Shown piece by piece: positions 6,325 through 14,216 of a DNA stretch of 64,000 nt (the stretch's first letter is position 1; every line of letters starts with the position of its first letter). A model generated the notes under the pieces. That model saw nothing but the letters and a program-made list of their open reading frames with translations. It was not told the DNA's origin and did no database searches. Made by a program: the position numbers and the translations under genes. The DNA comes from Neisseriaceae bacterium (GTDB lineage: Bacteria; Pseudomonadota; Gammaproteobacteria; Burkholderiales; Neisseriaceae), in contig JAGOQM010000001.1 of assembly GCA_017991555.1 (NCBI GenBank), forward strand, positions 62,001 through 126,000, given 5' to 3'.

Positions 6325-7071
6325 ATGAAAGAAGTACATTTTATCGCTCAAGGCAAAGGCGGCGTAGGTAAGTCATTTATTGCAAGCCTCATTGCCCAGT
6401 ATTTAAAGCAGCAAGGTGAGGCACAAGTTCACTGCTTTGATACAGACCCCGTCAACCCGACATTTAGCCGCTACAAGGCTTTAAACGTTGAGGTGGTTAA
6501 GATCCTCACCGCCAATAACAACATTGACTCCCGAAACTTTGATGGCTTAATTGAAAAACTGATTGAGCAGGAGGGTGTCGGTGTAATTGACAATGGGGCA
6601 GCGACCTTCGTGCCGTTGATGTCCTACTTGGCAGAGAACGGGGTGCCTGAGCTTCTAGGTGACTCTGGCGTTCGTATGGTGGTGCATGTGCCAGTGCAGG
6701 GTGGACAGGCCTTAGAAGACTGCTTAATGGGGCTGGTACAAACGACTCAGAGCTTAAATGCTGAGGTAGTGGTTTGGTTGAATGATTACAACGGGGCGGT
6801 GGTTCATGATGGTAAGTCATTCCAGGACATGAAGGCGTATAAGGTGAGTGCCAGTAAGATCGTTGGCACCATCAATATTGTGGGCCGTAATCCAGACACG
6901 TTTGGTAAAGACATTCAGAATATGACTTCTTTGAATCTGACCTTTGATGAGGTCATGGATTCAACGGCGTTCACCCTGATGCCACGACAGCGTTTGAAAA
7001 CATTTAAACGTGACATCTTTGAACAGCTCGATAAGCAAGCGGTATTTGCCAAAGGTGATGCCAATGAGTGA
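6325..7071 (+). CDS. TraL-like ParA/MinD-type ATPase
   Basis: A 248-residue protein with a deviant Walker A GKGGVGKS at residues 10-17, and the DTDPVNPTF segment at 38-46 that corresponds to the ParA A' motif. Length and order match the IncP TraL conjugal-transfer ATPases, which are encoded next to TraM. ParA-like proteins form ATP-dependent dimers that position protein or DNA complexes; the role of TraL in transfer is poorly known. Its stop overlaps the start of the TraM-like gene, indicating translational coupling. An alternative reading is a plasmid-type partition ATPase, but the neighbour argues for transfer. Confidence 0.75.
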   Translation: MKEVHFIAQGKGGVGKSFIASLIAQYLKQQGEAQVHCFDTDPVNPTFSRYKALNVEVVKILTANNNIDSRNFDGLIEKLIEQEGVGVIDNGAATFVPLMSYLAENGVPELLGDSGVRMVVHVPVQGGQALEDCLMGLVQTTQSLNAEVVVWLNDYNGAVVHDGKSFQDMKAYKVSASKIVGTINIVGRNPDTFGKDIQNMTSLNLTFDEVMDSTAFTLMPRQRLKTFKRDIFEQLDKQAVFAKGDANE

Positions 7072-7477
7072 AGAGGTGCAGGTCATCATTACTGATGTTT
7101 TTAAAGATACCGGTGTCAGGCTTAGCCCTGATGATCCGATAGTAGCGGTTCTGCTGGCGCAGAGCCGCTTTTTTAATAAGGCCTTAGCTGAGGGGGCTGA
7201 GAAGAATGACCTTTTTTTAAGTATGCTTCAAGCTGAGAAAGCGGACATTCTGAATGCTGTTGCTGAGTTGAAGGCGTATCGGGCTCAAGTCTTAACCGAG
7301 TTGGTTCAAGAGAATAAGCACTCGATAGAGGAACTGACAGATCAGGTATACGTTGGGGTGAGAGCTAAGCTAGATCAGGGCCTCAAGATGAAGCAAATAA
7401 GACTTCATCCTTGGCTACTACTGCTTGTAATAGCTGTTTTAGTCATTATTGTGATTGCAAACCAATTCTGGACATGA
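7064..7477 (+). CDS. TraM-like conjugal transfer protein
   Basis: A 137-residue protein. I chose the ATG at 7064 because AAGG (7052-7055) is 8 bp upstream and the start overlaps the TGA of the TraL-like gene. The N-terminal part (DPIVAVLLAQSR ... FFNKALAEG) fits TraM of IncP-like systems. A helical middle is followed by one C-terminal membrane helix (LLLLVIAVLVIIVIANQF), making it tail-anchored. It is paired with TraL in known systems. The ATG of the next gene overlaps its stop (ATGA). Confidence 0.7.
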   Translation: MSEEVQVIITDVFKDTGVRLSPDDPIVAVLLAQSRFFNKALAEGAEKNDLFLSMLQAEKADILNAVAELKAYRAQVLTELVQENKHSIEELTDQVYVGVRAKLDQGLKMKQIRLHPWLLLLVIAVLVIIVIANQFWT

Positions 7478-7719
7478 CTATGCTCATACATCAAAAAGCA
7501 TCGGTAGCCATTAAAAAGTTTAGTCGATCTTACGTAGATGGTGCGGCCTATCCTTACTATAAGCTGATGGCACTTAATGAATCCGGTGATTACCGTTTGA
7601 TTTTTTGTTGTTCAGCCAGTGAGTATCTCGTTTTGAATGGCAAGGTGAAGCGTCACCAGGCAGTGAATCTTTTACGACGACACATGGAGACTGCGAGGTA
7701 TCCAGCATTTGAGTTGTGA
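7474..7719 (+). CDS. small hypothetical protein of the transfer operon
   Basis: An 81-residue protein whose ATG at 7474 overlaps the TraM-like stop in ATGA, so it is translationally coupled. Basic, with a Tyr-rich core (DGAAYPYYKLMALNESGDY) and two Cys; no membrane segment or known motif. It is followed after 8 bp by the DUF4224 gene, so it bridges transfer and integration genes in one operon. Confidence 0.5.
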   Translation: MTMLIHQKASVAIKKFSRSYVDGAAYPYYKLMALNESGDYRLIFCCSASEYLVLNGKVKRHQAVNLLRRHMETARYPAFEL

Positions 7720-7727
7720 GGTAAAGA

Positions 7728-7937
7728 ATGAATATGTTTTTAACGCCAGATGAGGTTAGCCAACTGACTGGCCGCGAGCAAAAAAGCCTACAAATTGAGG
7801 CGTTGATGGATATGGGCATTCCTTTTTATGTGAATGCCTCGGGGCGACCTGTTGTTCCTTCGGCCGCAATCTCTGGGAATGAGACGGTGCCTAAGAAAAA
7901 GCAGGTCCTTGGTTGGCAGTCAGATCGGGTTAAATAA
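7728..7937 (+). CDS. DUF4224 family protein, integrase partner
   Basis: A 69-residue protein with the DUF4224 pattern: FLTPDEVSQLTG, then a helix and the strand-turn PFYVNASGRPVV. Members are almost always found directly upstream of a tyrosine integrase in prophages and islands. They have a winged-helix look, so an excisionase or directionality role is suspected but not proven. A GAGGTAAAG site precedes the ATG. The integrase starts 21 bp later. Confidence 0.75.
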   Translation: MNMFLTPDEVSQLTGREQKSLQIEALMDMGIPFYVNASGRPVVPSAAISGNETVPKKKQVLGWQSDRVK

Positions 7938-7958
7938 TGAAAGTAAAAGGATTTTAGA

Positions 7959-9020
7959 ATGACAGGTAATAATAGATTACGAAAGAATTTGCCTGCACGC
8001 ATGAGGCAGAAGAAAACCAGCAGCGGTAAGGTCTATTATTACTACGACACGTGTCTGAAACCGCGAAAATGGATTGCTCTTGGTTGTCATTATATTGATG
8101 CGATCAAGAAATATGCAGAATATGAAAAGGAGTATTGCGTTAAGGACATTAAGGCGCGTATTGCAGCGGAAATCACGTTTGAATTTGTGGTAAACAGGTA
8201 TGTACGAGAAGTGATCCCGACAAAAGGTGTCACAACGCAAAAGGGCAATATGGCAGAGGTGGCTAATCTATTGGATTTTTTTAATCATCCGCCGGCACCA
8301 CTTAATTTAATCGAACCAGTGCATATTAGGCAATATCTAGATTTGCGCGGCCAAGTGGCCAAGACTCGAGCCAACCGTGAAGTGGCGCTGTTTAGCCATA
8401 TTTTTAATAAGGCGAGGGAGTGGGGATATACCAGTAATGAAAACCCCTGCAAAGGCGTCAAAAAATTCACGGAGAAAGGTCGTGATGTTTATATTACTGA
8501 TGAGTTGTTTTGGATGGTCTACGAAAACTCAGAGCGCCATATTCAATTTTTATTAATAGTCGCTTACCTTATTGGTCAGCGTGTCTCAGACTGTTTAAAG
8601 ATTAAGGTGACTGACATTATCGACGGTGAAATTTGGATTAAGCAAAATAAAAGTGCTGCGCGGCTTAGGGTCGAAGTTATTGGCGTTTTAAAAGAGGTGA
8701 TCACTTGTTTGCTAGAAGAGCGAGCCTTGCAAAAGCCCATGCATGATTATCTTTTTTGTAAAGATAGCCAGCCGATTACATATGAGCAATTACGCTACGG
8801 TATGGATCGGGCAAGAGAAAAAGCGGGTATAGACAAAGCGTTATTTCAATTTCGCGATTTGCGTGCCAAGGCCGGAACAGATAAAGACGAACAGGGGGGC
8901 TTGGATGCAGCTCGGGCACTGCTGGGACACAAGAATTCAAGCATGACTTCTAAGTATGTTCGGCCTAGAAAAGGCAAGCTGGTGCAGCCAACAAAAATGG
9001 ATGTAGATAGGGAAATGTAG
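7959..9020 (+). CDS. int: tyrosine recombinase (phage-type integrase)
   Basis: A 353-residue integrase. The N-terminal part is a DNA-binding arm domain with a core-binding SAM-like region to about residue 165. The catalytic domain shows Arg208 (GQRVSD), Lys at 229-231, the box II RDLR at 299-302, His324 (LLGHKN) and the nucleophile Tyr333 (SKYV). Box II has Arg in the first place where many integrases have His, which is common in the DUF4224-linked subfamily. It catalyses site-specific integration and excision. The gene ends 83 bp from the 3' end of the tRNA at 9104-9180, the presumed attachment site. Confidence 0.92.
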   Translation: MTGNNRLRKNLPARMRQKKTSSGKVYYYYDTCLKPRKWIALGCHYIDAIKKYAEYEKEYCVKDIKARIAAEITFEFVVNRYVREVIPTKGVTTQKGNMAEVANLLDFFNHPPAPLNLIEPVHIRQYLDLRGQVAKTRANREVALFSHIFNKAREWGYTSNENPCKGVKKFTEKGRDVYITDELFWMVYENSERHIQFLLIVAYLIGQRVSDCLKIKVTDIIDGEIWIKQNKSAARLRVEVIGVLKEVITCLLEERALQKPMHDYLFCKDSQPITYEQLRYGMDRAREKAGIDKALFQFRDLRAKAGTDKDEQGGLDAARALLGHKNSSMTSKYVRPRKGKLVQPTKMDVDREM

Positions 9021-9103
9021 AACAACCACCCTTATGTAGAACAAAGGCGATATGCCTAAGTTGTCCATTCGGTAATAGTTTTGATATTATTCAAGGGGTT
9101 GTG
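9021..9103. other. integrase-to-tRNA spacer, probable attachment-site arm region
   Basis: 83 bp with no gene between the integrase stop and the 3' end of the tRNA. It is expected to hold integrase arm-type sites and the element-side part of the att junction. The word TAGAACAA occurs at 9018-9025 and 9037-9044 and may be an arm site; the matching att repeat at the other end lies outside the window. Confidence 0.4.
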
Positions 9104-9180
9104 TGGTGGGCCCGATCGGACTTGAACCGATGACCAAAGGATTATGAGTCCTCTGCTCTAACCAACTGAGCTACAGGCCC
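9104..9180 (-). tRNA. tRNA with CAU anticodon, probably tRNA-Ile2
   Basis: On the minus strand the 77 bases fold as a normal tRNA with encoded CCA: acceptor GGGCCTG/CGGGCCC, D-arm AGCTCAGTTGGTTAGAGCA, anticodon loop CTCATAA, T-loop TTCAAGT. The anticodon is CAU. C4-G69 and C5-G68 in the acceptor are features TilS recognises in tRNA-Ile2, and the E. coli elongator tRNA-Met lacks them, so Ile2 is preferred over Met. The integrase gene abuts its 3' end: this tRNA is the island's integration site and remains intact. Confidence 0.9.
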
Positions 9181-9223
9181 TTTCTGGTAAGGAATTTAGC
9201 GTGTTGCCATATAACCAAAAAGA

Positions 9224-9256
9224 GGGCGTATTCTAACATGAATACGCCCTTTTTCA
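9224..9256. terminator. terminator of rpoD (bidirectional)
   Basis: GGGCGTATTC (9224-9233) and GAATACGCCC (9240-9249) form a perfect 10-bp stem with T/A runs on both sides, between rpoD and the tRNA. Confidence 0.85.
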
Positions 9257-9262
9257 AACTCT

Positions 9263-11212
9263 TTATTGCTTGTTGTCTTCGCTGTCTAAGAAGCTTTTTA
9301 GACGCTCAGAGCGAGTCGGATGACGCAGCTTACGTAAGGCCTTGGCTTCGATTTGACGAATCCGCTCACGGGTCACGTCGAACTGTTTGCCCACTTCTTC
9401 CAGCGTGTGGTCAGTGTTCATGTCGATGCCGAAGCGCATGCGCAATACCTTGGCTTCACGCGGGGTGAGGCTTTCTAGAATCTCTTTGGTGACTTCGCGT
9501 AGGCCAGAGTACATCGCGGCGTCTGCCGGTGCGGTGTTGTTCTGGTCTTCAATGAAATCGCCCAAGTGTGAATCGTCGTCGTCACCAATCGGGGTTTCCA
9601 TAGAAATCGGCTCTTTGGCAATTTTCATGATGCGGCGGATTTTGTCCTCCGGCATGTCCATGAGCTCGGCCAACTCTGCCGGTTCTGCGTCTACGCCGTT
9701 CTCTTGCAAGAATTGACGGGCAATACGGTTCATCTTGTTGATGGTCTCGATCATGTGCACCGGAATACGGATGGTGCGTGCCTGGTCGGCAATCGAGCGG
9801 GTAATGGCCTGACGAATCCACCAGGTGGCGTAGGTAGAGAACTTGTAACCACGGCGGTATTCAAACTTGTCTACGGCCTTCATCAAGCCGATGTTGCCTT
9901 CTTGAATCAGATCCAAGAACTGTAGGCCACGGTTGGTGTATTTTTTAGCAATCGAAATCACCAAGCGCAAGTTGGCTTGAATCATTTCTTGCTTGGCCGA
10001 GTTGGTTTCGCGCTCGCCGGCGGCCATGTTTTTATTGATGTCTTTTAGCTCATGCATCGACAGTTGGGCTTCTTCTTCCAAAGTCATGATGGCGGTTTGA
10101 CGTTCAATAATGCCGTGTTTAAAGCGGGTTAGGGCGTCGGCCCAGTTTTTGCCTTTGTTGATTTCTTTATCGGTCCAGTCAAGGTTGGTTTGCTGATCTT
10201 TAAACTGTTTAATAAAGTATTCACGGTCCATGCCCACGCGGTTCACGCAAATGGTCATGATTTCACGCTCTAAAACGCGGATTTGCTGTACGCGCGCACG
10301 TAGGCTTTCACACAGGCTTTCAATTTGGCGTGTGGCAAAGCGTACTTTCGACAGCTCTTCGGCAATGTCGTTACGGGCGGTGACGTATTTTTTGTCTTTG
10401 CTAGAGCCTTTTTCTAGGGCTTTAATCATGTCGTCGTATAAAACTTGGACGTTTTTAAAGTGTTCTAGCGAACGGGCTTTCAGCTCTTCTAAGTTGGCAC
10501 TGGCGATGGCGGCAGGGTCTTCTTCCTCTTCCTCATCTTCAATGTCTACTTCTTCACCGTCTTCAGGTACGGCTTCTTCTTCGGCGGCGACCTTTTCTTC
10601 TTTAACCGGTTCGGCTTCAGCGGCCGGGGCGATTTCTTCCGAAGGATCGATGAGGGCTTCGACCACGTCGTCGATTTTTAATTCGTCATTGCCCACGCGC
10701 TCCATCAGGCTCAAGATTTCGGCAACCGAACCTGGGCAAGCGGCGATGGCTTGAATCATGTTTTTTAAACCATGTTCAATTTTTTTGGCAATGATGATTT
10801 CATCTTCACGGGTCAATAGGTCAACCTGACCCATTTCGCGCATGTACATACGCACGGGGTCGGTGGTGCGGCCAAATTCCGCATCCACGCTAGACAAGGC
10901 GGCTTCTGCTTCTTCTACAGCGTCGTCGTCGGTCACGCCGGTGCTGTCGCTCATCAATAAAGATTCAGCGTCAGGGGCCACTTCGGTCACTTGGATGCCC
11001 AAACCGGAAATCATGCCAATGATGTTTTCGATTTGCTCGGCGTCTGACACATCGTCTGGTAAGTGGTCATTGATTTCAGAATGGGTAATGTAACCACGTT
11101 CTTTACCTAACACAATGAGGTGACGTAAGCGTTGACGCTGCTCTTCTGGCGTTAAAGGCTTGTTGTCGTCCACGTCGTTTTCTACTTCATTATCATTAAT
11201 TGGCTTGGCCAT
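9263..11212 (-). CDS. rpoD: RNA polymerase primary sigma factor sigma-70
   Basis: A 649-residue housekeeping sigma factor. The start is the ATG complementary to 11210-11212, preceded by AGGAAAAT; upstream in-frame codons give non-conserved sequence. Region 1.1 is at the N-terminus. Region 1.2 begins near [17 protein letters not shown] highly acidic non-conserved segment (about residues 205-240) follows. Regions 2.1-2.4 include the [17 protein letters not shown] and [10 protein letters not shown] segments, and region 4.2 ends the protein ([20 protein letters not shown]). It directs RNA polymerase to -35/-10 promoters. Last gene of the rpsU-yqeY-dnaG-rpoD set. Confidence 0.97.
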   Translation of the reverse strand: MAKPINDNEVENDVDDNKPLTPEEQRQRLRHLIVLGKERGYITHSEINDHLPDDVSDAEQIENIIGMISGLGIQVTEVAPDAESLLMSDSTGVTDDDAVEEAEAALSSVDAEFGRTTDPVRMYMREMGQVDLLTREDEIIIAKKIEHGLKNMIQAIAACPGSVAEILSLMERVGNDELKIDDVVEALIDPSEEIAPAAEAEPVKEEKVAAEEEAVPEDGEEVDIEDEEEEEDPAAIASANLEELKARSLEHFKNVQVLYDDMIKALEKGSSKDKKYVTARNDIAEELSKVRFATRQIESLCESLRARVQQIRVLEREIMTICVNRVGMDREYFIKQFKDQQTNLDWTDKEINKGKNWADALTRFKHGIIERQTAIMTLEEEAQLSMHELKDINKNMAAGERETNSAKQEMIQANLRLVISIAKKYTNRGLQFLDLIQEGNIGLMKAVDKFEYRRGYKFSTYATWWIRQAITRSIADQARTIRIPVHMIETINKMNRIARQFLQENGVDAEPAELAELMDMPEDKIRRIMKIAKEPISMETPIGDDDDSHLGDFIEDQNNTAPADAAMYSGLREVTKEILESLTPREAKVLRMRFGIDMNTDHTLEEVGKQFDVTRERIRQIEAKALRKLRHPTRSERLKSFLDSEDNKQ

Positions 11213-11405
11213 ATTTTCCTGTCCAAAATGAAAGGTTATGTGGTGTAGTTGTTGCATGCCGAGTAAGGCTAAAGGGTGGTAAAACCACGGCAATGGGCTG
11301 GAATCTTCCAGGCTCAATCTGCGCTGTGATCAGGCTACTCAAACATGGTGACGGCCGCTGGGGCCGTCAGTCATACAACTGCGGGTGTTTCTGGTTTTAT
11401 AAAGC
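11213..11405 (-). promoter_or_regulatory. dnaG-rpoD spacer with GC-rich hairpin
   Basis: 193 bp. GACGGCC (11350-11356) pairs with GGCCGTC (11362-11368) but there is no T-run on the minus strand, so it is not a classic terminator. It may be an mRNA processing or pausing site, as known between dnaG and rpoD in other proteobacteria (analogy only). Confidence 0.35.
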
Positions 11406-13181
11406 TTAATGCGACATTAATAGGGCCAACAAAAGCTGTTCTTCGCTTTCGGTTAAGGCCCTTTCTCTGGCATGCTTTTTGAGTTCTTCTAGTTGCTTAT
11501 ATTTTAACTCATTTAATAGCTTTTGGATGCCTAATGTAAAACTTTCTTCATCCTCAGGCTTAGGCTCTTCAAACTCTTCGCGCTCGCGGATGGCCTGCTT
11601 GAGGATTTGATTCAAAAAGTCTTCATAATCACTTTGGCGCATGTATTCCACTAAACGGGCGCTGGTGGCTTGCTCGTTCATGCTCTTAGCCGCTTCGGCC
11701 AGGGTCATGAGGCAGGCCAGATCATCCTCGGCTATTAAGTATTCTGGTATGGATACATATTGGGCCCATTTCGGATTCATCAAGAGCCACTTGATTAATC
11801 GATGGATTAAAGGCGTGGTTTGATGCTGTCTAAACGTGGTTTTGGGCAAACGGTAGTTTTTGTAGCCAACGTTTTTTTTGGGGCTGGGCTGTTGGCCTAT
11901 CAGCTGTTCTAAATCGTCCTGGGCCACGTCGACTAATTTGGCAATTTTTTGCTTGAGTAAAAAGCCCAGCGTCGGGGCTTTAATCTGGCTCAGCAGTGGC
12001 GTGGCCTGCTTGATAAAGTCGGCTTTGCCTTCGGAGGTTTTTAAGTCAACGAGGCTGCTGAGGTGTTGCCAAAAGTAGTTCGACAGCGGCAGGCTGTGCT
12101 TGACCAGCTGGGTTTCAAAGGCGTCTTTGCCGTGTTCGCGAATGTAGCTGTCGGGGTCGTGCTCTTCGGGTAAAAATAAAAAATGCAGGCTTTTGCCGTC
12201 TTGCAGCATCGGCAGGGCATTTTCCAGCGCACGCCAAGCGGCTTTTTTACCGGCGTTGTCGCCGTCAAAGCAGAAGTAAATCTGGTCGCTTTGGCGCATC
12301 AGCAGCTTGATGTGGTCGGCGGTGGTGGCGGTGCCCAGCGAGGCGACGGCGTAGCCTACCTCAAACTGAGCTAGGGCCACCACGTCCATATAGCCTTCGA
12401 CCACCAGCACGCGGCCGGCTTCTTTGATCGCGGCACGGCCTTCGAATAGGCCATACAGCTCTTTGCCTTTTTCGAACAGTGGTGTTTCTGGCGAGTTTAA
12501 ATATTTGGGCTCGCCTTGGCCGATGATGCGGCCACCAAAACCCACCACCGCACCGCGTTGGTTGCGGATCGGAAACATAATGCGGTCGCGGAAGCGGTCG
12601 TAGTTTTTGTCTTCCTTGCTAATCACCAGGCCCGATTCGATCAGGTATTCATTCGGGTAAGGGCTAAAGCTTTGCGCCAACGTTTGCCAATCGTCGGGGG
12701 CGTAGCCAAGGCCGTAATGAGCGGCAATTTGGCCGGTTAGGCCACGCTTTTTTAAATACTCAATCGCGGTTTGGCTGTGCTTAAGCTGCTTTTGATAATG
12801 GCTGGCGGCTTGTTCGGTGGTGGATTCAAGGGTTTTCTTTTGCTCGCGACGCTCCTGCGCGCGGGCGGCCTGTTCGGGTGATGAGGCCACCTGTTTGGGC
12901 ACCACCATGCCCACGCGGTCGGCCAGCTGGCCTACGGCGTCTACAAAGTTGGCGCCCTGGTATTCCATGAGGAAGCTGATCGCGCTGCCGTGGGCGCCGC
13001 AGCCAAAGCAATGATAAAACTGCTTGGTGGGGCTGACGGTAAAGGAGGGCGATTTTTCTTTATGGAAGGGACAACAGGCCATGTAGTTAAGGCCCCCTTT
13101 TTTGAGGGGGACGTAACCATCAATGATGTCCACGATGTCTACTTTTTCCAGTAGCTCATCGATAAACTCGTTAGGGATCAT
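11406..13181 (-). CDS. dnaG: DNA primase
   Basis: A 591-residue primase that lays RNA primers at the replication fork with DnaB. The N-terminal zinc-binding domain has Cys37-x2-His40 and Cys58-x2-Cys61. The TOPRIM catalytic core carries VEGYMDVVAL and the acidic CFDGDNAGKKAA. The C-terminal part is the helicase-interacting domain, less conserved, ending in helices rich in Glu/Leu. The start ATG is the complement of 13179-13181, 3 bp after the stop of the yqeY-like gene, so the two are coupled. Confidence 0.96.
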   Translation of the reverse strand: MIPNEFIDELLEKVDIVDIIDGYVPLKKGGLNYMACCPFHKEKSPSFTVSPTKQFYHCFGCGAHGSAISFLMEYQGANFVDAVGQLADRVGMVVPKQVASSPEQAARAQERREQKKTLESTTEQAASHYQKQLKHSQTAIEYLKKRGLTGQIAAHYGLGYAPDDWQTLAQSFSPYPNEYLIESGLVISKEDKNYDRFRDRIMFPIRNQRGAVVGFGGRIIGQGEPKYLNSPETPLFEKGKELYGLFEGRAAIKEAGRVLVVEGYMDVVALAQFEVGYAVASLGTATTADHIKLLMRQSDQIYFCFDGDNAGKKAAWRALENALPMLQDGKSLHFLFLPEEHDPDSYIREHGKDAFETQLVKHSLPLSNYFWQHLSSLVDLKTSEGKADFIKQATPLLSQIKAPTLGFLLKQKIAKLVDVAQDDLEQLIGQQPSPKKNVGYKNYRLPKTTFRQHQTTPLIHRLIKWLLMNPKWAQYVSIPEYLIAEDDLACLMTLAEAAKSMNEQATSARLVEYMRQSDYEDFLNQILKQAIREREEFEEPKPEDEESFTLGIQKLLNELKYKQLEELKKHARERALTESEEQLLLALLMSH

Positions 13182-13184
13182 GGC

Positions 13185-13631
13185 TTAATTTAAGGCGGCT
13201 TTGATGAGTCGGCTTACTTCACCCATGTCGGCTTGGCCGACGACTTTGGGTTTGATGATGGCCATGACTTTACCCATGTCTTTCATGCCTTCGGCCTGGC
13301 TTTCGGCGATGGCGGCGCTGATGAGCGCGGCAATGGCATCGTTCGATAGGGCTTCGGGTAGGTAGGCTTCAAGGATGGTGATTTCTGCCAGCTCTTTGTC
13401 GGCCAGGTCTTGGCGATTGGCGTCTTGATAAATTTTGGCAGAGTCTTTGCGCTGCTTGACCATTTTGGTCACGATGCTGAGCACGCTGTCGTCAGAGACG
13501 TCTTCGCGCGTGTCGACTTCTTGTTGTTTGATGGCGGCCAATAGTAGGCGTACCGTTGAGAGCTTTAGGGTGTCTTTGGCACGCATGGCTGATTTCATGT
13601 CTTCATTGATTTGTGCTTTTAATGTGGTCAT
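13185..13631 (-). CDS. GatB/YqeY domain protein
   Basis: A 148-residue protein of the YqeY family, with the GatB-like helical domain that in GatB binds tRNA. The preferred start is the ATG at 13631 (TAGGAG six bases upstream) rather than the GTG one codon before. Typical segments: KDTLKLSTVRLLLAAIKQ near the N-terminus and GMKDMGKVMAIIKPKVVGQADMG at the C-terminus. Encoded between rpsU and dnaG, as in many proteobacteria. Its biochemical role is not established; a part in tRNA-dependent amidation or quality control is only suggested by the fold. Confidence 0.88.
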   Translation of the reverse strand: MTTLKAQINEDMKSAMRAKDTLKLSTVRLLLAAIKQQEVDTREDVSDDSVLSIVTKMVKQRKDSAKIYQDANRQDLADKELAEITILEAYLPEALSNDAIAALISAAIAESQAEGMKDMGKVMAIIKPKVVGQADMGEVSRLIKAALN

Positions 13632-13673
13632 CACGAACTCCTAAAGGTTAACGGGGGATGGGTAGAGCAAACG

Positions 13674-13699
13674 GAAAAACCGCAGGACTAGCCTGCGGT
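13674..13699 (-). terminator. attenuating terminator after rpsU
   Basis: ACCGCAGG (13679-13686) with CCTGCGGT (13692-13699), loop ACTAG. On the minus strand it is followed by GTTTTTCC. It lies between rpsU and the yqeY-like gene and probably lets S21 be made in excess of primase. Confidence 0.7.
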
Positions 13700-13717
13700 A
13701 TTGATACTGAGCGATTC

Positions 13718-13930
13718 TTAGTACATTTTTGGTGGCAAAGTTTGGCTGCGTAAACGTTTTTGTAGGCGTTTAACGGCAGCGGCTTTTTTGCGTTTGCGTT
13801 CTGCGGTTGGCTTTTCGTAGAATTCACGGGCACGTAGTTCAGTCAAAAGACCGGTTTTTTCAACACCACGTTTAAAGCGACGCATCGCAACTTCAAATGG
13901 CTCATTTTCTTTTACGCGAACTGCTGGCAT
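13718..13930 (-). CDS. rpsU: 30S ribosomal protein S21
   Basis: A 70-residue, very basic protein with the full S21 pattern ([19 protein letters not shown] ... RKKAAAVKR). It binds near the anti-Shine-Dalgarno region of 16S rRNA and helps initiation. The start ATG follows AAGGAAAAATT. First gene of the macromolecular synthesis operon, with a terminator directly after it. Confidence 0.97.
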   Translation of the reverse strand: MPAVRVKENEPFEVAMRRFKRGVEKTGLLTELRAREFYEKPTAERKRKKAAAVKRLQKRLRSQTLPPKMY

Positions 13931-14216
13931 AATTTTTCCTTAATTACTTCGTTAATAAAGTTTTGTGGCAACACCACAAAACAAGTGAGGGTGTTTTTGG
14001 TACAACATTAATACGCTGCTTTTTTACTTGGGTCGGAAAGCCTAAACCGTTTAAAAATCACCCCCTAACGAACCACCTTTGCGGTCACTTTCTGTACCGA
14101 AAAGGGCGAATTGTGTGTACTGAGCCTGCTTTAAGGGCGGGATAAACCCGGCCAAACAGCCCAAATCTAAAATGTAAGGGTAAAATTTTAAGGTTTTTGG
14201 GCTGCTTTGTCAAGAA
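13931..14216. promoter_or_regulatory. rpsU upstream region with leader hairpin
   Basis: 286 bp without a gene between divergently oriented control regions of rpsU and the end of the spoT-like gene. GTTTTGTGG (13960-13968) and CCACAAAAC (13974-13982) form a perfect 9-bp stem 30 bp before the rpsU start codon, inside its presumed 5' leader; TTTATTAA follows it in the direction of transcription. It could regulate rpsU translation or act as a weak terminator. The rest shows no clear signal. Confidence 0.4.

Noticed and set aside
10230..10754. 174-residue plus-strand frame opposite rpoD
   Set aside because: Ser/Arg-rich antisense shadow of the acidic rpoD segment, without a ribosome binding site or recognisable protein.
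11349..11368. Terminator between dnaG and rpoD
   Set aside because: The GACGGCC/GGCCGTC stem has no T-run on the minus strand, so it was not called a terminator.
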